Source: JAVBKE01 sp031554215 (GTDB taxonomy: Bacteria > Bacillota > Bacilli > JARBTR01). From it: a stretch of 21,360 nucleotides of DNA. The stretch lies in contig JAVBKF010000045.1 of NCBI GenBank assembly GCA_031554215.1, positions 1 through 21,360 of the forward strand, written 5' to 3'. Both the position numbers and the translations under genes were made by a program. Positions 1-6,908 of this stretch are shown piece by piece. The notes under the pieces are model-generated. The model did not search any database. It saw only the letters and a program-made list of their open reading frames with translations, and was not told the origin of the DNA. Within the stretch, counting starts at the first letter, position 1. Each line of letters starts with the position of its first letter.

Positions 1-393
1 ATCTGCAATGGATGAAATAACCTGATTCGCCTCTTGCAAGTTGTCCACGACCTCGGCTGTAAGGTCATCCAACGGACGCAAAATTTCATCTCGAATATAA
101 TCTTCATGAATAACACCCTCGTCACCAAATAACTCATTGGCCTCAGTAGATTGCTCAGTCATCTTATTCAGCAGCTGGTCGTTTATTTCATATTCTTGTT
201 TTTGAATCGGGCTTATCACTTCTTCTAAGAAACCACGTGTTGCATCGGCAGCACTGCCTTTGAAGCTTTCAGTAGTTTCATTGATAAACTTATTGACCTC
301 ATTCATTTCTTCTTCAACTTGTAATTGTACATTTATCAATCTGGATGACGATTTCACAACCTTGTCATTTAACTCTTTGACATCAATTCTCAC
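1..393 (-). CDS. LXG-domain polymorphic toxin, N-terminal part (runs off window)
   Basis: The reading frame is open from a GTG at 393 to the window edge, giving 131 codons of the N-terminal part only. The start is supported by a GGAAAGGA ribosome binding site about 10 bases upstream; the nearby ATG at 404 is out of frame and hits a stop. The protein opens with VRIDVKELND, is almost entirely helical and heptad-like, and has an FKGSAADA segment near residue 45, as in the LXG domain that targets toxins to the type VII (ESX/Yuk) secretion system. It follows two small WXG-like genes in the order of B. subtilis ywqH-ywqI-ywqJ, where the third gene is the LXG toxin. The C-terminal toxic domain and the immunity gene lie to the left of the window, so the activity cannot be named. 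The frame and operon are seen; secretion and toxicity are inferred from the family. Confidence 0.85.
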   Translation of the reverse strand, partial: MRIDVKELNDKVVKSSSRLINVQLQVEEEMNEVNKFINETTESFKGSAADATRGFLEEVISPIQKQEYEINDQLLNKMTEQSTEANELFGDEGVIHEDYIRDEILRPLDDLTAEVVDNLQEANQVISSIAD

Positions 394-399
394 GAGTAG

Positions 400-663
400 T
401 CATTCCTTTCCTTTAGAAAGAGCTTGATCAGCTTTCTCTAGTTCGGCAATGCTTGTTTCAATATTATCCCTAGCTTGGTCATTTACTTCATTGATTAGAA
501 AAGTTAAATCCAGTATAGTTCGGCTTACTGTCGCTAGTTCAGTCGTAGATTTGAGCTGGTTTTCCTCAAAATCAATGATACCAACTTCATCTCTCACTCT
601 CGAAAAAACTTGTGCAAAACTGGAGACATTGCCCTCTAGCCGAGATTGATCTAGTTTAATCAT
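400..663 (-). CDS. YwqI-like (DUF5344) small helical partner of LXG toxin
   Basis: An 87-residue, highly charged, all-helical protein starting MIKLDQSRLE. I chose the ATG at 663 because GGAAGAGG lies 9 bases upstream of it; the longer frame starting at 693 would place that site inside the gene. The start overlaps the end of the upstream gene by 8 bases, and the stop is 6 bases before the LXG toxin start, so the three genes look translationally coupled. Size and position match YwqI/DUF5344, the second gene of ywqHIJK-type operons. In this family such small proteins bind the LXG domain and help deliver the toxin to the type VII secretion machine. The identification rests on context and size rather than a sharp motif. 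Confidence 0.75.
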   Translation of the reverse strand: MIKLDQSRLEGNVSSFAQVFSRVRDEVGIIDFEENQLKSTTELATVSRTILDLTFLINEVNDQARDNIETSIAELEKADQALSKGKE

Positions 664-1012
664 ATTTTTCATCCTCTTCCTTTTGATATTCATACTTCCT
701 GATCAAAGAGGAATCGTCATCTACAGAATCCTCTAGTCTTCTAATCATTTGTCTTATCTCTTCATATGTGTCTTCTAATTGTTGTACTCGTTGCTTAAGT
801 AAGTCTGTCAGTGCATCGAGTTCAGGTTCAGCATATGTAACCGTGACACCACGCCATTCTTGATATTGTATTTGTGGGATATAATTAATCAGATTACCGG
901 CATGATTTATAATAGGCTCAAGCCTTCTCTTGGCACTTTCTAGTTCATCTATTTTCTCTTGATTGCCTCTTACATCAGCTTTTAGTGAACTTATTTCCAT
1001 ATCATAGTTCAT
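656..1012 (-). CDS. YwqH-like (DUF5082) WXG-like partner of LXG toxin
   Basis: A 118-residue protein made of two long helices (about residues 5-40 and 60-110). They are joined by a turn near residue 53 containing W-R-G, as in WXG100-like hairpins. The ATG at 1012 has a clear AAAGGTGG ribosome binding site 8 bases upstream. It is the first gene of a three-gene minus-strand operon ending in the LXG toxin, and an extended -10 element lies just upstream (1035-1043). Size, position and fold match YwqH/DUF5082, the first gene of ywqHIJK-type operons. Family knowledge suggests it forms a pre-secretion complex with the LXG domain. The charged tail (EEDEKYD) overlaps the next start. Confidence 0.75.
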   Translation of the reverse strand: MNYDMEISSLKADVRGNQEKIDELESAKRRLEPIINHAGNLINYIPQIQYQEWRGVTVTYAEPELDALTDLLKQRVQQLEDTYEEIRQMIRRLEDSVDDDSSLIRKYEYQKEEDEKYD

Positions 1013-1034
1013 ATGTGCACCACCTTTTTAACAT

Positions 1035-1043
1035 ATTATAACA
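1035..1043 (-). promoter_or_regulatory. Extended -10 element of the LXG operon promoter
   Basis: On the minus strand this reads TGTTATAAT, a perfect extended -10 (TGN plus TATAAT), about 22 bases upstream of the first gene's start. No good -35 hexamer lies 16-18 bases upstream (TAAAAT or AAAATG only), which is common when the extended -10 is perfect. Confidence 0.55.
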
Positions 1044-1130
1044 CAGCTAAATAATCCATTTTAAAAAATATTTGGAGGTTATGGTTTAACTATTTTACAG
1101 ATACAACCCAAATGAAAAAGAGATAACATT

Positions 1131-1158
1131 AGGTTCTTGTCAACGTAAACAAGAACCT
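1131..1158. repeat. Perfect 10-bp inverted repeat
   Basis: AGGTTCTTGT at 1131-1140 and its exact complement ACAAGAACCT at 1149-1158 flank an 8-base spacer. No run of T follows on either strand, so it is not a normal terminator. It lies between the LXG operon promoter and the integrase remnant. It could be an operator, a recombinase arm site or the trace of a lost mobile element end. Confidence 0.6.
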
Positions 1159-1278
1159 GATAACAGTAAATGTAATTTTCTGTGGTTAAGGATACATGCG
1201 AGCTTATTAAGACAAAATATTTAAGAGTTGACAAGTTATAATCCCAAGACCCTTTTAATCCTTTAAAAATATCAATTT

Positions 1279-1575
1279 TTGAAGCAGTCTATAGATAACC
1301 TCGTTTTTTATCAACATGATTGTAGATGGCTAAGAACAAATGTAGTAAGGAATTATTTCAAAGTAAACTGTAAACGTGCAGGTGTGCCGATTCTTTCACC
1401 TCATGCTTTAAGACATTCGCACGCAGTACACTTGCTTGAATCTGGCACAAATTTAAAATGCGTATCCGAAAGACTCGGACACGCATCTGTTAAAACGATT
1501 GCGGATACTTATTTGCATGTGACTAAAAAGATTGAAGCTGATGCAACGCAAAAGTATAAGCAATATATGAAATGA
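1279..1575 (+). pseudogene. Tyrosine recombinase (phage-type integrase), C-terminal remnant
   Basis: About 98 codons match only the end of the catalytic domain of a phage or ICE integrase. The visible catalytic residues are H and R in PHALRHSHAV, the histidine in RLGHASVKT and the tyrosine nucleophile in ADTYLHV. The core-binding domain, the first catalytic arginine and the lysine hairpin are absent, and stops in frame just upstream (near 1264) close the frame. There is no ribosome binding site before the TTG at 1279. A full integrase has about 350-400 residues, so this is roughly a quarter of one. It cannot act alone. It records an older tyrosine-integrase element that was inserted here or was part of the sigK-interrupting element. 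Confidence 0.85.
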
Positions 1576-1823
1576 AACTATATGGACAAATTATGAACAA
1601 ACCGTCATTCCAACTACAAAACCACTTGTAAACCGTATGAATAAAGGGTTATCCAATGCTTCCTCCATCTCAAATTCAACTATTTGATTTGACAGATTGC
1701 AATTTTAAAGACCACAACTTATAATAAAAGTTAATCGCTTGGGTTTTTATTTTTTATCCAACACGAGCCATAAAGATATATATATATAACAATACAACAC
1801 ATAGTCACGGAGGATATGACAAA

Positions 1824-3572
1824 ATGGTAAAACCCTCAAACAATAGAAAAATTGCCATCTACTCAAGAAAGTCGAAATTCACAGGCAAAGGCGAGAGCAT
1901 AGAAAATCAAGTTGAAATGTGCCGTCAATATATAAAGTTCCATCGACCTGACTCAACAGAAGCTGACATAATTGTGTTTGAAGACGAAGGATTCTCTGGC
2001 GGACACACAAAACGGCCTGAATTCCAAAAAATGATGACTGAGATCAAAGCGAATCACATTCAAGAAGTCGTTTGTTATCGACTTGATCGAATTAGCCGTA
2101 ATGTGGGAGACTTTGCCGATCTCATTCAAGAACTAGAAAACTACAATGTAGCCTTTGCTTCCTACCGTGATAGTTTTGATACCTCATCAGCAGGCGGTAG
2201 AGCCATGATGATGATGATATCTGTATTTTCCCAATTCGAACGAGAAACAATTGCTGAACGTATCCGTGATAATATGCATGAGTTAGCTAAATCAGGAAGA
2301 TGGCTTGGTGGAGTGACACCTACTGGGTATATGAGTACTCAGATAGATAATAGTATTACTCATGATGGAAAAGTAAGAACTGCTTTCAAATTAGGTATCA
2401 TCAAAGAAGAAGCCAAGTTAGTCAAAGATATTTTCACAAAATTTGCAGAGCTTAATTCTCTTACAAAAGTTGAAACTTATCTAAGACAAAATCATATTCA
2501 AACAAAAAACGGAACAAACTTTTCACGCTTTGCAATTAAAGGAATTTTATCGAACCCAGTTTATATGATTGCTGATGAAAACGCTTGGCAATACTTCGAA
2601 AAAAATGAGGTAAACATATATGCTGAAAAATCTCAATTTAATGGTAAGTATGGCGTTATGGCCTATAACAAAACATCACAAGTATACGGAAAAAGCAACG
2701 AGCTAAACGAAATGACTGAATGGATTATTTCAGTTGGAAAACACACTGGAATGGTTTCTGGTGCTGAGTGGGTTAAAGTACAGCAATTACTTCACCAAAA
2801 CAAATCTAAGTCATTCCACAAACCTAAAAGCAATGTGGCATTACTGTCTGGACTCATATACTGTGGAAATTGTGGCAGTTACATGCGTCCGAAGATGAAC
2901 AGTCGATTCAATAAAAAGAACGAACGAATGTATGACTACCTTTGTGAAACAAAAGAAAAAACAAAAAGCCAAGACTGCAAAATGAAAAGACCAAATGGTA
3001 ATATACTCGACCAGATGGTTTGTGAGCATATTAAACAATTATCAGAGGATAGTTCTGAATTTGTACAACTGCTTGAAAAAGCAAAGAAAACAATTAATGG
3101 AAATAATGATGGAAACGAAAACAAACTAGAATCTCTTCAAAAGGAGTTTGAAGAGAACGAAAAACAAATATCTAATCTTATCTCACAATTAGCCAAATCA
3201 GAAAAAACGGTTACCTTCGAATATATAAATCAAAAAATTGAAGAACTTCATGATAAGAAGATTTCATTACAAAAAAACATAGATGAATGGAGAAAGGTCA
3301 CAGAGAATCATGTACTATCCGATTCTGACTTTGACATTCTTAAGGACATGCTCCTGTCTTTCTCACACTCATTTGACACAATGACTGTTGAACAAAAACG
3401 AACAGCTTTAAGGACATTCATTAAAAAGGTTGTTTGGGATGGCGAAAATGTACATATCTATCTCTTCGGCAGCGACAAGGAAACAACAGGGATCCATAAT
3501 GGTATTCCAGTTGCTGATTCACAGTTAAAAGCCAGTGAAAACCATGAGCCGAAGCGAGAGGATAGCAAATGA
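1824..3572 (+). CDS. spoIVCA: Large serine site-specific recombinase (SpoIVCA-like)
   Basis: A 582-residue large serine recombinase. The N-terminal resolvase domain (about 8-155) carries the nucleophile serine in YSRKS (Ser17) and the arginines of YRLDRISRN. The recombinase domain follows (about 160-265), then a zinc ribbon (about 347-390; cysteines in YCGNCG and in a later C-x(10)-C pair) and a coiled coil (about 420-500). GGAGG lies 10 bases before the ATG at 1824. In B. subtilis, SpoIVCA excises the skin element in the mother cell to join the two halves of sigK. Here the gene ends inside the proposed attachment core, 38 bases into the overlapping sigK 3' frame and in the same direction, which strongly suggests the same job. 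Sporulation-specific (SigE/SpoIIID) control is expected from the family; the region upstream is AT-rich (1778-1792), but I cannot assign a SigE promoter with confidence. Confidence 0.9.
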   Translation: MVKPSNNRKIAIYSRKSKFTGKGESIENQVEMCRQYIKFHRPDSTEADIIVFEDEGFSGGHTKRPEFQKMMTEIKANHIQEVVCYRLDRISRNVGDFADLIQELENYNVAFASYRDSFDTSSAGGRAMMMMISVFSQFERETIAERIRDNMHELAKSGRWLGGVTPTGYMSTQIDNSITHDGKVRTAFKLGIIKEEAKLVKDIFTKFAELNSLTKVETYLRQNHIQTKNGTNFSRFAIKGILSNPVYMIADENAWQYFEKNEVNIYAEKSQFNGKYGVMAYNKTSQVYGKSNELNEMTEWIISVGKHTGMVSGAEWVKVQQLLHQNKSKSFHKPKSNVALLSGLIYCGNCGSYMRPKMNSRFNKKNERMYDYLCETKEKTKSQDCKMKRPNGNILDQMVCEHIKQLSEDSSEFVQLLEKAKKTINGNNDGNENKLESLQKEFEENEKQISNLISQLAKSEKTVTFEYINQKIEELHDKKISLQKNIDEWRKVTENHVLSDSDFDILKDMLLSFSHSFDTMTVEQKRTALRTFIKKVVWDGENVHIYLFGSDKETTGIHNGIPVADSQLKASENHEPKREDSK

Positions 3573-3960
3573 GATTCTAATGGTGCTACGAAGCGCCAAG
3601 AAAACCAAGAAAGACATCTCACTACACGACCCAATCGGTCATGATAAGGAAGGGAATTCAATCAATTTAATTGATATCCTCGTTGCTGAAACAGAGGATG
3701 TTGTCGAAATGATTCAGTTAAATTCAGAACTCGAAAAGGTAAGGCAATACATTGATATTCTCGATGACCGTGAAAAGGAAGTGATTGTGAACCGCTTTGG
3801 ATTAGGCATTAAAAAGGAGAAAACACAGCGTGAAATCGCTAAGGAGTTGGGCATCTCACGTAGCTACGTTTCCCGCATTGAGAAACGCGCTTTAATGAAG
3901 ATGTTTCATGAATTTTATCGTCATGAAAAAGAGCTACGCAAAAAGCAGAAGGGAAAATAA
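3535..3960 (+). CDS. sigK: RNA polymerase sigma-K, 3' segment of split gene (SpoIIIC-like)
   Basis: From codon NEILM at 3568 the translation matches SigK: a linker KKTKKDISLHDPIG, then DKEG, then region 4 with ILDDREKEVIV and a helix-turn-helix around QREIAKELGISRSYVSRIEK, ending in a basic tail. Sigma regions 1.2-3 are missing, leaving about 130 of some 240 residues. The frame can be opened from a GTG at 3535, but the codons before 3568 belong to the upstream element and have no ribosome binding site at proper distance. It is therefore probably expressed only after the recombinase joins it to the 5' half. SigK directs late mother-cell transcription (coat, lysis). The break at AATGA in the N-E codons is where, from memory, the B. 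subtilis spoIVCB/spoIIIC junction lies. A terminator follows at 4051. Confidence 0.9.
   Translation: MKTMSRSERIANEILMVLRSAKKTKKDISLHDPIGHDKEGNSINLIDILVAETEDVVEMIQLNSELEKVRQYIDILDDREKEVIVNRFGLGIKKEKTQREIAKELGISRSYVSRIEKRALMKMFHEFYRHEKELRKKQKGK
3563..3577. other. Proposed attachment site of the sigK-interrupting element (core AATGA)
   Basis: AATGA at 3568-3572 is the first point where the sigK frame matches the SigK family (AAT GAG, Asn-Glu), and it is the same 5-base core I recall for the B. subtilis skin element. The recombinase stop codon TGA (3570-3572) is contained in this core. Because the core should be present at both ends of the element, the recombinase would keep its stop codon, and sigK its reading frame, before and after excision. 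The partner site at the left end is outside the window. Confidence 0.7.
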
Positions 3961-4050
3961 CAATTGAAAGCACTCAGGTTATTGCAGAATCTCCCCTTAA
4001 CTTCTCAGAAAATTAGTGCTGATTGCCGAACTTCTTCTAATTTAATTAGA

Positions 4051-4087
4051 AACACCATCAATATGAACCATTGATGGTGTTTTGTTT
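4051..4087 (+). terminator. Rho-independent terminator after sigK
   Basis: An 11-bp stem ACACCATCAAT / ATTGATGGTGT (4052-4062 with 4070-4080) and 7-base loop are followed by TTTTGTTT. It lies about 90 bases past the sigK stop. A 17-base AT-rich palindrome (4035-4051) directly precedes it. Confidence 0.85.
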
Positions 4088-4145
4088 AGCTAGCGCATGT
4101 TCTAGCCTCTGTTCTGTTATCGTACCTGTTAAATAGTGGTCTGTT

Positions 4146-4362
4146 TTAATTGCATGTCTTCGCCAATTTTGTACGCCAAAATATCCATGGCAGTCAATCT
4201 GAATTTTTACATATCGCCATCTAGATAGCAATAGGACCGCGTTTACTTCCCCTTGCCAAAATCAATAGATTCACTATAGTGATTCCAACACTCTCCGAAA
4301 ATGCCGTTACACTCATTTTCGCTTTACCAATTTCACAACAAGATGAATAACAATTGTCGCAT
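4146..4362 (-). pseudogene. Decayed YozG-like HTH regulator (partner of DUF2975 gene)
   Basis: This lies 29 bases downstream of the DUF2975 gene, where a small Xre/Cro-type regulator (about 65-70 aa) is normally found. A GAGGTGG site precedes an ATG at 4362. Putting one base back after the ATG gives ATIVIHLVVKLVKRK, and putting one A back gives MSVTAFSESVGITIVNLLIL, close to the YozG-type pattern of a Lys-Arg-Lys-Met-Ser turn and a VGIT helix-turn-helix. Further on AICKNSD matches the usual AICKALDC, with TGA in the Cys position and a TAG just before. At least two single-base deletions and two stop codons make it non-functional. The frames are seen directly; the family match is from memory. 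Confidence 0.7.
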
Positions 4363-4391
4363 CCACCACCTCAGACCGTCAAATCATTTTC

Positions 4392-4856
4392 TTACTTAAT
4401 GTTAATCACTTCTTGAAGAAGCCGCTGGAGAATAGCAGAAAAAAGGGCGATCACCAGCGAAGCAAAAAAGATGACGAATCCCACCATTCCAAGAGGGGGA
4501 TCTATTTTGTTTGCTATCAAACGAAATAACGGCCCACCTAATACATACAAGCTACTGATTGTAATCGCACAGTACTTTATATTCTTTAGCGCCCTTACAG
4601 ATAATTCCGAAAACGCTGTCCGTTCATCAATGTACCGCAAAAGATTTAAAGCCTGATAGAGCGCGAAGTAAAAAGGCAGAGCTGCTCCATACATCACGAT
4701 GAAAACGAAATATTTTATCGGGGCAACATTTGGGTACAATGCTGCTGCGAAATTCGCCATGGGGAGGACTAGAGGTATACACAAAGCAATCACACTAGTT
4801 CGGGCCAGAAAAATAATGACCCTTATGAAAGGGGTTGAACCTCGATTCACATTCAT
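4392..4856 (-). CDS. DUF2975 family four-helix membrane protein
   Basis: A 154-residue integral membrane protein with four predicted membrane segments (about 10-35, 45-68, 93-112, 122-146). A conserved-looking cytosolic stretch between the second and third carries LRYIDERTAFSELSVRALKNI. That length and the ID..T.F....V..LK.I pattern fit DUF2975. The ATG at 4856 has a GAGGTG site 4 bases upstream (TTAA spacer). In related Firmicutes the gene is co-transcribed with a YozG-type HTH regulator; here that partner is present only as a frameshifted relic (4146-4362). The biochemical role of DUF2975 proteins is not known to me. The gene itself is intact. Confidence 0.8.
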   Translation of the reverse strand: MNVNRGSTPFIRVIIFLARTSVIALCIPLVLPMANFAAALYPNVAPIKYFVFIVMYGAALPFYFALYQALNLLRYIDERTAFSELSVRALKNIKYCAITISSLYVLGGPLFRLIANKIDPPLGMVGFVIFFASLVIALFSAILQRLLQEVINIK

Positions 4857-5363
4857 TTAACACCTCACTGATATATTGAGTATCAGAGTTTAGCTTAATG
4901 AGTTCTTTTTACAATAAATTCATATTGTCATATATCCATTTTTTCAAATAAATGACCGTGTATAAACCTGATCATATGTTAAAATTGACAGCTTACATTC
5001 ATACCTTAAAAATGAAGGATGGCAATAAAAGTGTCCAGAATAAAATTTATATTGCTATCAAGAAATTACCGAGTGTATAATCATTATGAAATAAAAAGCA
5101 AAGATGATTGTTTCTTGCCTTTTATTAATTTATGGAGGTGAGCACGCGGGTAAATATACGGCTTTTCTTTCCAATCACTTTATTGCCTCTATCATGAACC
5201 TCTATCTATGATGTATATTTATTACAAAACCTGATAGAACCATAGATATGAGATAAATCTGATAGACGCTCTGTTGATTGGCAAGGAATGGCAATTACAC
5301 AGACTATCTGGGTGAACCAGACTACTATTTTCAAGGAAATGATTATTGATTAGGGGGAAGATG
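4857..5363. other. 507-bp intergenic region between divergent DUF2975 and aquaporin genes
   Basis: AT-rich, with no credible gene. It holds the DUF2975 upstream region, including a small inverted repeat TGATA-N7-TATCA (4869-4885), a TTGACA at 4985-4990 without a good -10, and a better plus-strand promoter at 5052-5081. A TGGAGGTG at 5133-5140 looks like a ribosome binding site, but only a 19-codon frame follows, which I do not call. Confidence 0.5.
5052..5081 (+). promoter_or_regulatory. Candidate SigA promoter for the aquaporin gene
   Basis: TTGCTA (5052-5057), an 18-base spacer and a perfect TATAAT (5076-5081) point toward the aquaporin gene. Transcription from here would give a leader of about 275 bases. 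Confidence 0.4.
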
Positions 5364-6020
5364 ATGAAGAAATATTTAGCAGAATGTATTGGGACTGCTG
5401 TTTTAGTGTTTATGGGATGCGGAAGCGCCGTCTTTCTAGGATCCGACACCACAGGCGGTGTCTTGGCAATTGCCTTTGCCTTTGGACTGTCCATCGTTGC
5501 AATGGCTTATGTGATTGGAGATATTTCCGGATGTCATATTAACCCAGCAGTATCACTAGCAATGCTACTAACAAAAAAATTATCGACAACCGACTTCATT
5601 GGTTATGTTGTTGCACAAGTAATTGGCGCAATTATTGGCGCAGGATTGCTTAAATATGTTTCTACTATTGTAGATATTGATAAAACAGGCGCACTAGGGT
5701 CAAATAGTTTTGGTGATCTAGGTGCATCTGGCGCAATCGTTGTAGAAATTATGCTAACTTTTATCTTTATTTTTACCATTCTTGGTGTAACCTCTGATGC
5801 AAGTAAAGCAAATGTTGCTGGAATTGTCATAGGACTCACACTTGTATTCGTTCACATTGTGGGCATTACCTTGACAGGAACATCAGTAAACCCAGCGCGT
5901 AGTATCGGTCCTGCACTTTTTGCCGGTGGGGATGCGCTAAGCCAATTATGGGTGTTTATTATCGCACCGCTCGTTGGCTCACTGCTTGCAACCGTGACGC
6001 ACAAAGCAGTTAAAAATTAA
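5364..6020 (+). CDS. aqpZ: Aquaporin Z-type water channel (MIP family)
   Basis: A 218-residue six-helix MIP channel. Both pore half-helices are present: HINPAVSLAM (about residue 60) and TSVNPARSIGPAL (about 178). Serine follows the second NPAR instead of the aspartate of glycerol facilitators, a histidine lies in helix 5 (VFVHIVG) and a Phe-Gly pair lies in helix 2 (AFAFGLS). Together these give the Phe/His/Arg selectivity filter of water-specific AqpZ. I chose the ATG at 5364 because AGGGGG lies 6 bases upstream; an adjacent ATG at 5361 and a TTG at 5346 are weaker. It is expected to carry water across the plasma membrane during osmotic change. It is monocistronic, with a hairpin just after it (6051-6084). 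Confidence 0.92.
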   Translation: MKKYLAECIGTAVLVFMGCGSAVFLGSDTTGGVLAIAFAFGLSIVAMAYVIGDISGCHINPAVSLAMLLTKKLSTTDFIGYVVAQVIGAIIGAGLLKYVSTIVDIDKTGALGSNSFGDLGASGAIVVEIMLTFIFIFTILGVTSDASKANVAGIVIGLTLVFVHIVGITLTGTSVNPARSIGPALFAGGDALSQLWVFIIAPLVGSLLATVTHKAVKN

Positions 6021-6050
6021 TCGTTTGAAACAGAAACAGATGAAAAACAC

Positions 6051-6084
6051 TTTGGACCCCTTCTTTTCAGAGAAAGGGTCCAAA
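6051..6084. terminator. Hairpin downstream of aquaporin gene
   Basis: A 9-bp stem TTTGGACCC / GGGTCCAAA lies 30 bases past the aquaporin stop. The plus strand lacks a T-run after it (AAAAAATC instead). The minus strand has GTGTTTTT after the stem, so it may stop transcription from the right better than from aqpZ. Confidence 0.5.
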
Positions 6085-6223
6085 AAATCAACTTATGTCA
6101 TTCAACAAAACTACATGTAGTTTCCGTTGAAGCGACTAGTAAATTATGTTAGCTCTTCGCCATTTCGTGTGGAAACAAAGAGTGGTAGGCAGTTTTTTAC
6201 CATTGTTAGCCTCATGAAAGGAA

Positions 6224-6239
6224 GTTCTGTAATCAAGCT
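6224..6239 (+). repeat. Possible degenerate IS6-family terminal inverted repeat
   Basis: GTTCTGTAATCAAGCT resembles the IS6-family end GTTCTGTTGCAAAGTT at about 11 of 16 positions. It lies next to the stop of the transposase-like remnant and reads inward, where the 3'-side end of such an element should be. No matching right end was found. Confidence 0.3.
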
Positions 6240-6477
6240 AACAAGGGCAAAAATTGTTCAGTGTGGAACACCCCCTGAAAATCGTGCTCCGTGAGTAGTT
6301 TCGGTTCAGACCCCGACCATCGGTATAACGAATGATGCCAAGGCTCTCAGAGGTTTGGCGCTTTGCTGGTTTCGTCATCCTCTTTACACCATAATATTTA
6401 TTTCCATGATCGCTTTCAACATATTGATTGGTACTTCTGGAATTTCTTTTGACGCCGATTCTTAAAACAACCAGCAT
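6238..6477 (-). pseudogene. Probable IS6-family transposase C-terminal remnant
   Basis: A 79-codon frame without a ribosome binding site. Residues 17-24 read NQYVESDH, resembling the (N)N-x-x-E-x-DH signature around the catalytic glutamate of IS6-family DDE transposases. Downstream residues match only if frameshifts are allowed; for example a Phe/Gln-rich FQT.ESA-like stretch appears on shifting. The region in front, which would hold the two catalytic aspartates, is absent. A degenerate IS6-like terminal repeat overlaps the frame's end. I regard this as a decayed fragment; the family assignment is weak. Confidence 0.35.
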
Positions 6478-6558
6478 CAGTTAAACTATCCTCACACTAT
6501 TTTTTCACCGAAATTATCCGATTGTCGATCAAAAATAATTCTGGTGTTTTTTATTTAA

Positions 6559-6905
6559 CTAAAATGTTCTCCATACTACATCGTCGTTATTGAAATAAAT
6601 ATTTTTATAATACTCTTCATCAGCTTGAAATTGATAATAGCTTAGATTGTCCGAATTGATAATCCTATCACCGACTTCATGAAGCGCCTCTTCCGTTCAT
6701 CCCCCAAAATCGTGATACACCTCAATTGCATCTGCTAGGTCTTCATTCTCATTCTTTCGACAAAGTGCTTTCTCGTTGTCAGAGACAATCTCTTGCGGCT
6801 CACCAAGCACCTTCCCGGTCTCATCAGTCGTCATCCCTGCATTTATCTGGTCGAAATTTTCGTCAGTCAATTCCTTCTGACCGCAGCCAACTAGTGAAAG
6901 TACCT
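6559..6905 (-). pseudogene. Decayed SmpA/DUF3862-like lipoprotein
   Basis: One frame runs from just after the Gfo/Idh stop to a TAG at 6559. It begins with a lipobox remnant LSLVGCG, but the start codon and most of the signal peptide are missing. Next comes a segment with ELTDENFDQINAGMTTDE and VLGEPQEIVSDNE, the pattern of small SmpA/BLIP-like (DUF3862) lipoproteins: a helix, a T-x-(D/E)-E-V turn, then GEP. A TGA at 6697-6699 interrupts it after DFGG, at a place where TGG (Trp) would restore a continuous frame ending in DDVVWRTF. The 5' end abuts the upstream gene. Two independent lesions indicate a pseudogene; family placement is from memory. Confidence 0.65.
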
Positions 6906-6908
6906 CTA

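Noticed and set aside
1778..1792. (TA)n run upstream of the recombinase
   Set aside because: Simple low-complexity AT repeat; could be part of a promoter but no SigE -35/-10 pair fits well.
4058..4260. Start-less minus-strand frame with KIQIDCHGYFGVQNWRRH
   Set aside because: It overlaps the decayed YozG-like HTH gene in another frame and is best explained as its shadow.
5138..5197. 19-codon frame after TGGAGGTG
   Set aside because: The GTG start overlaps its own ribosome binding site and the product has no recognisable features.
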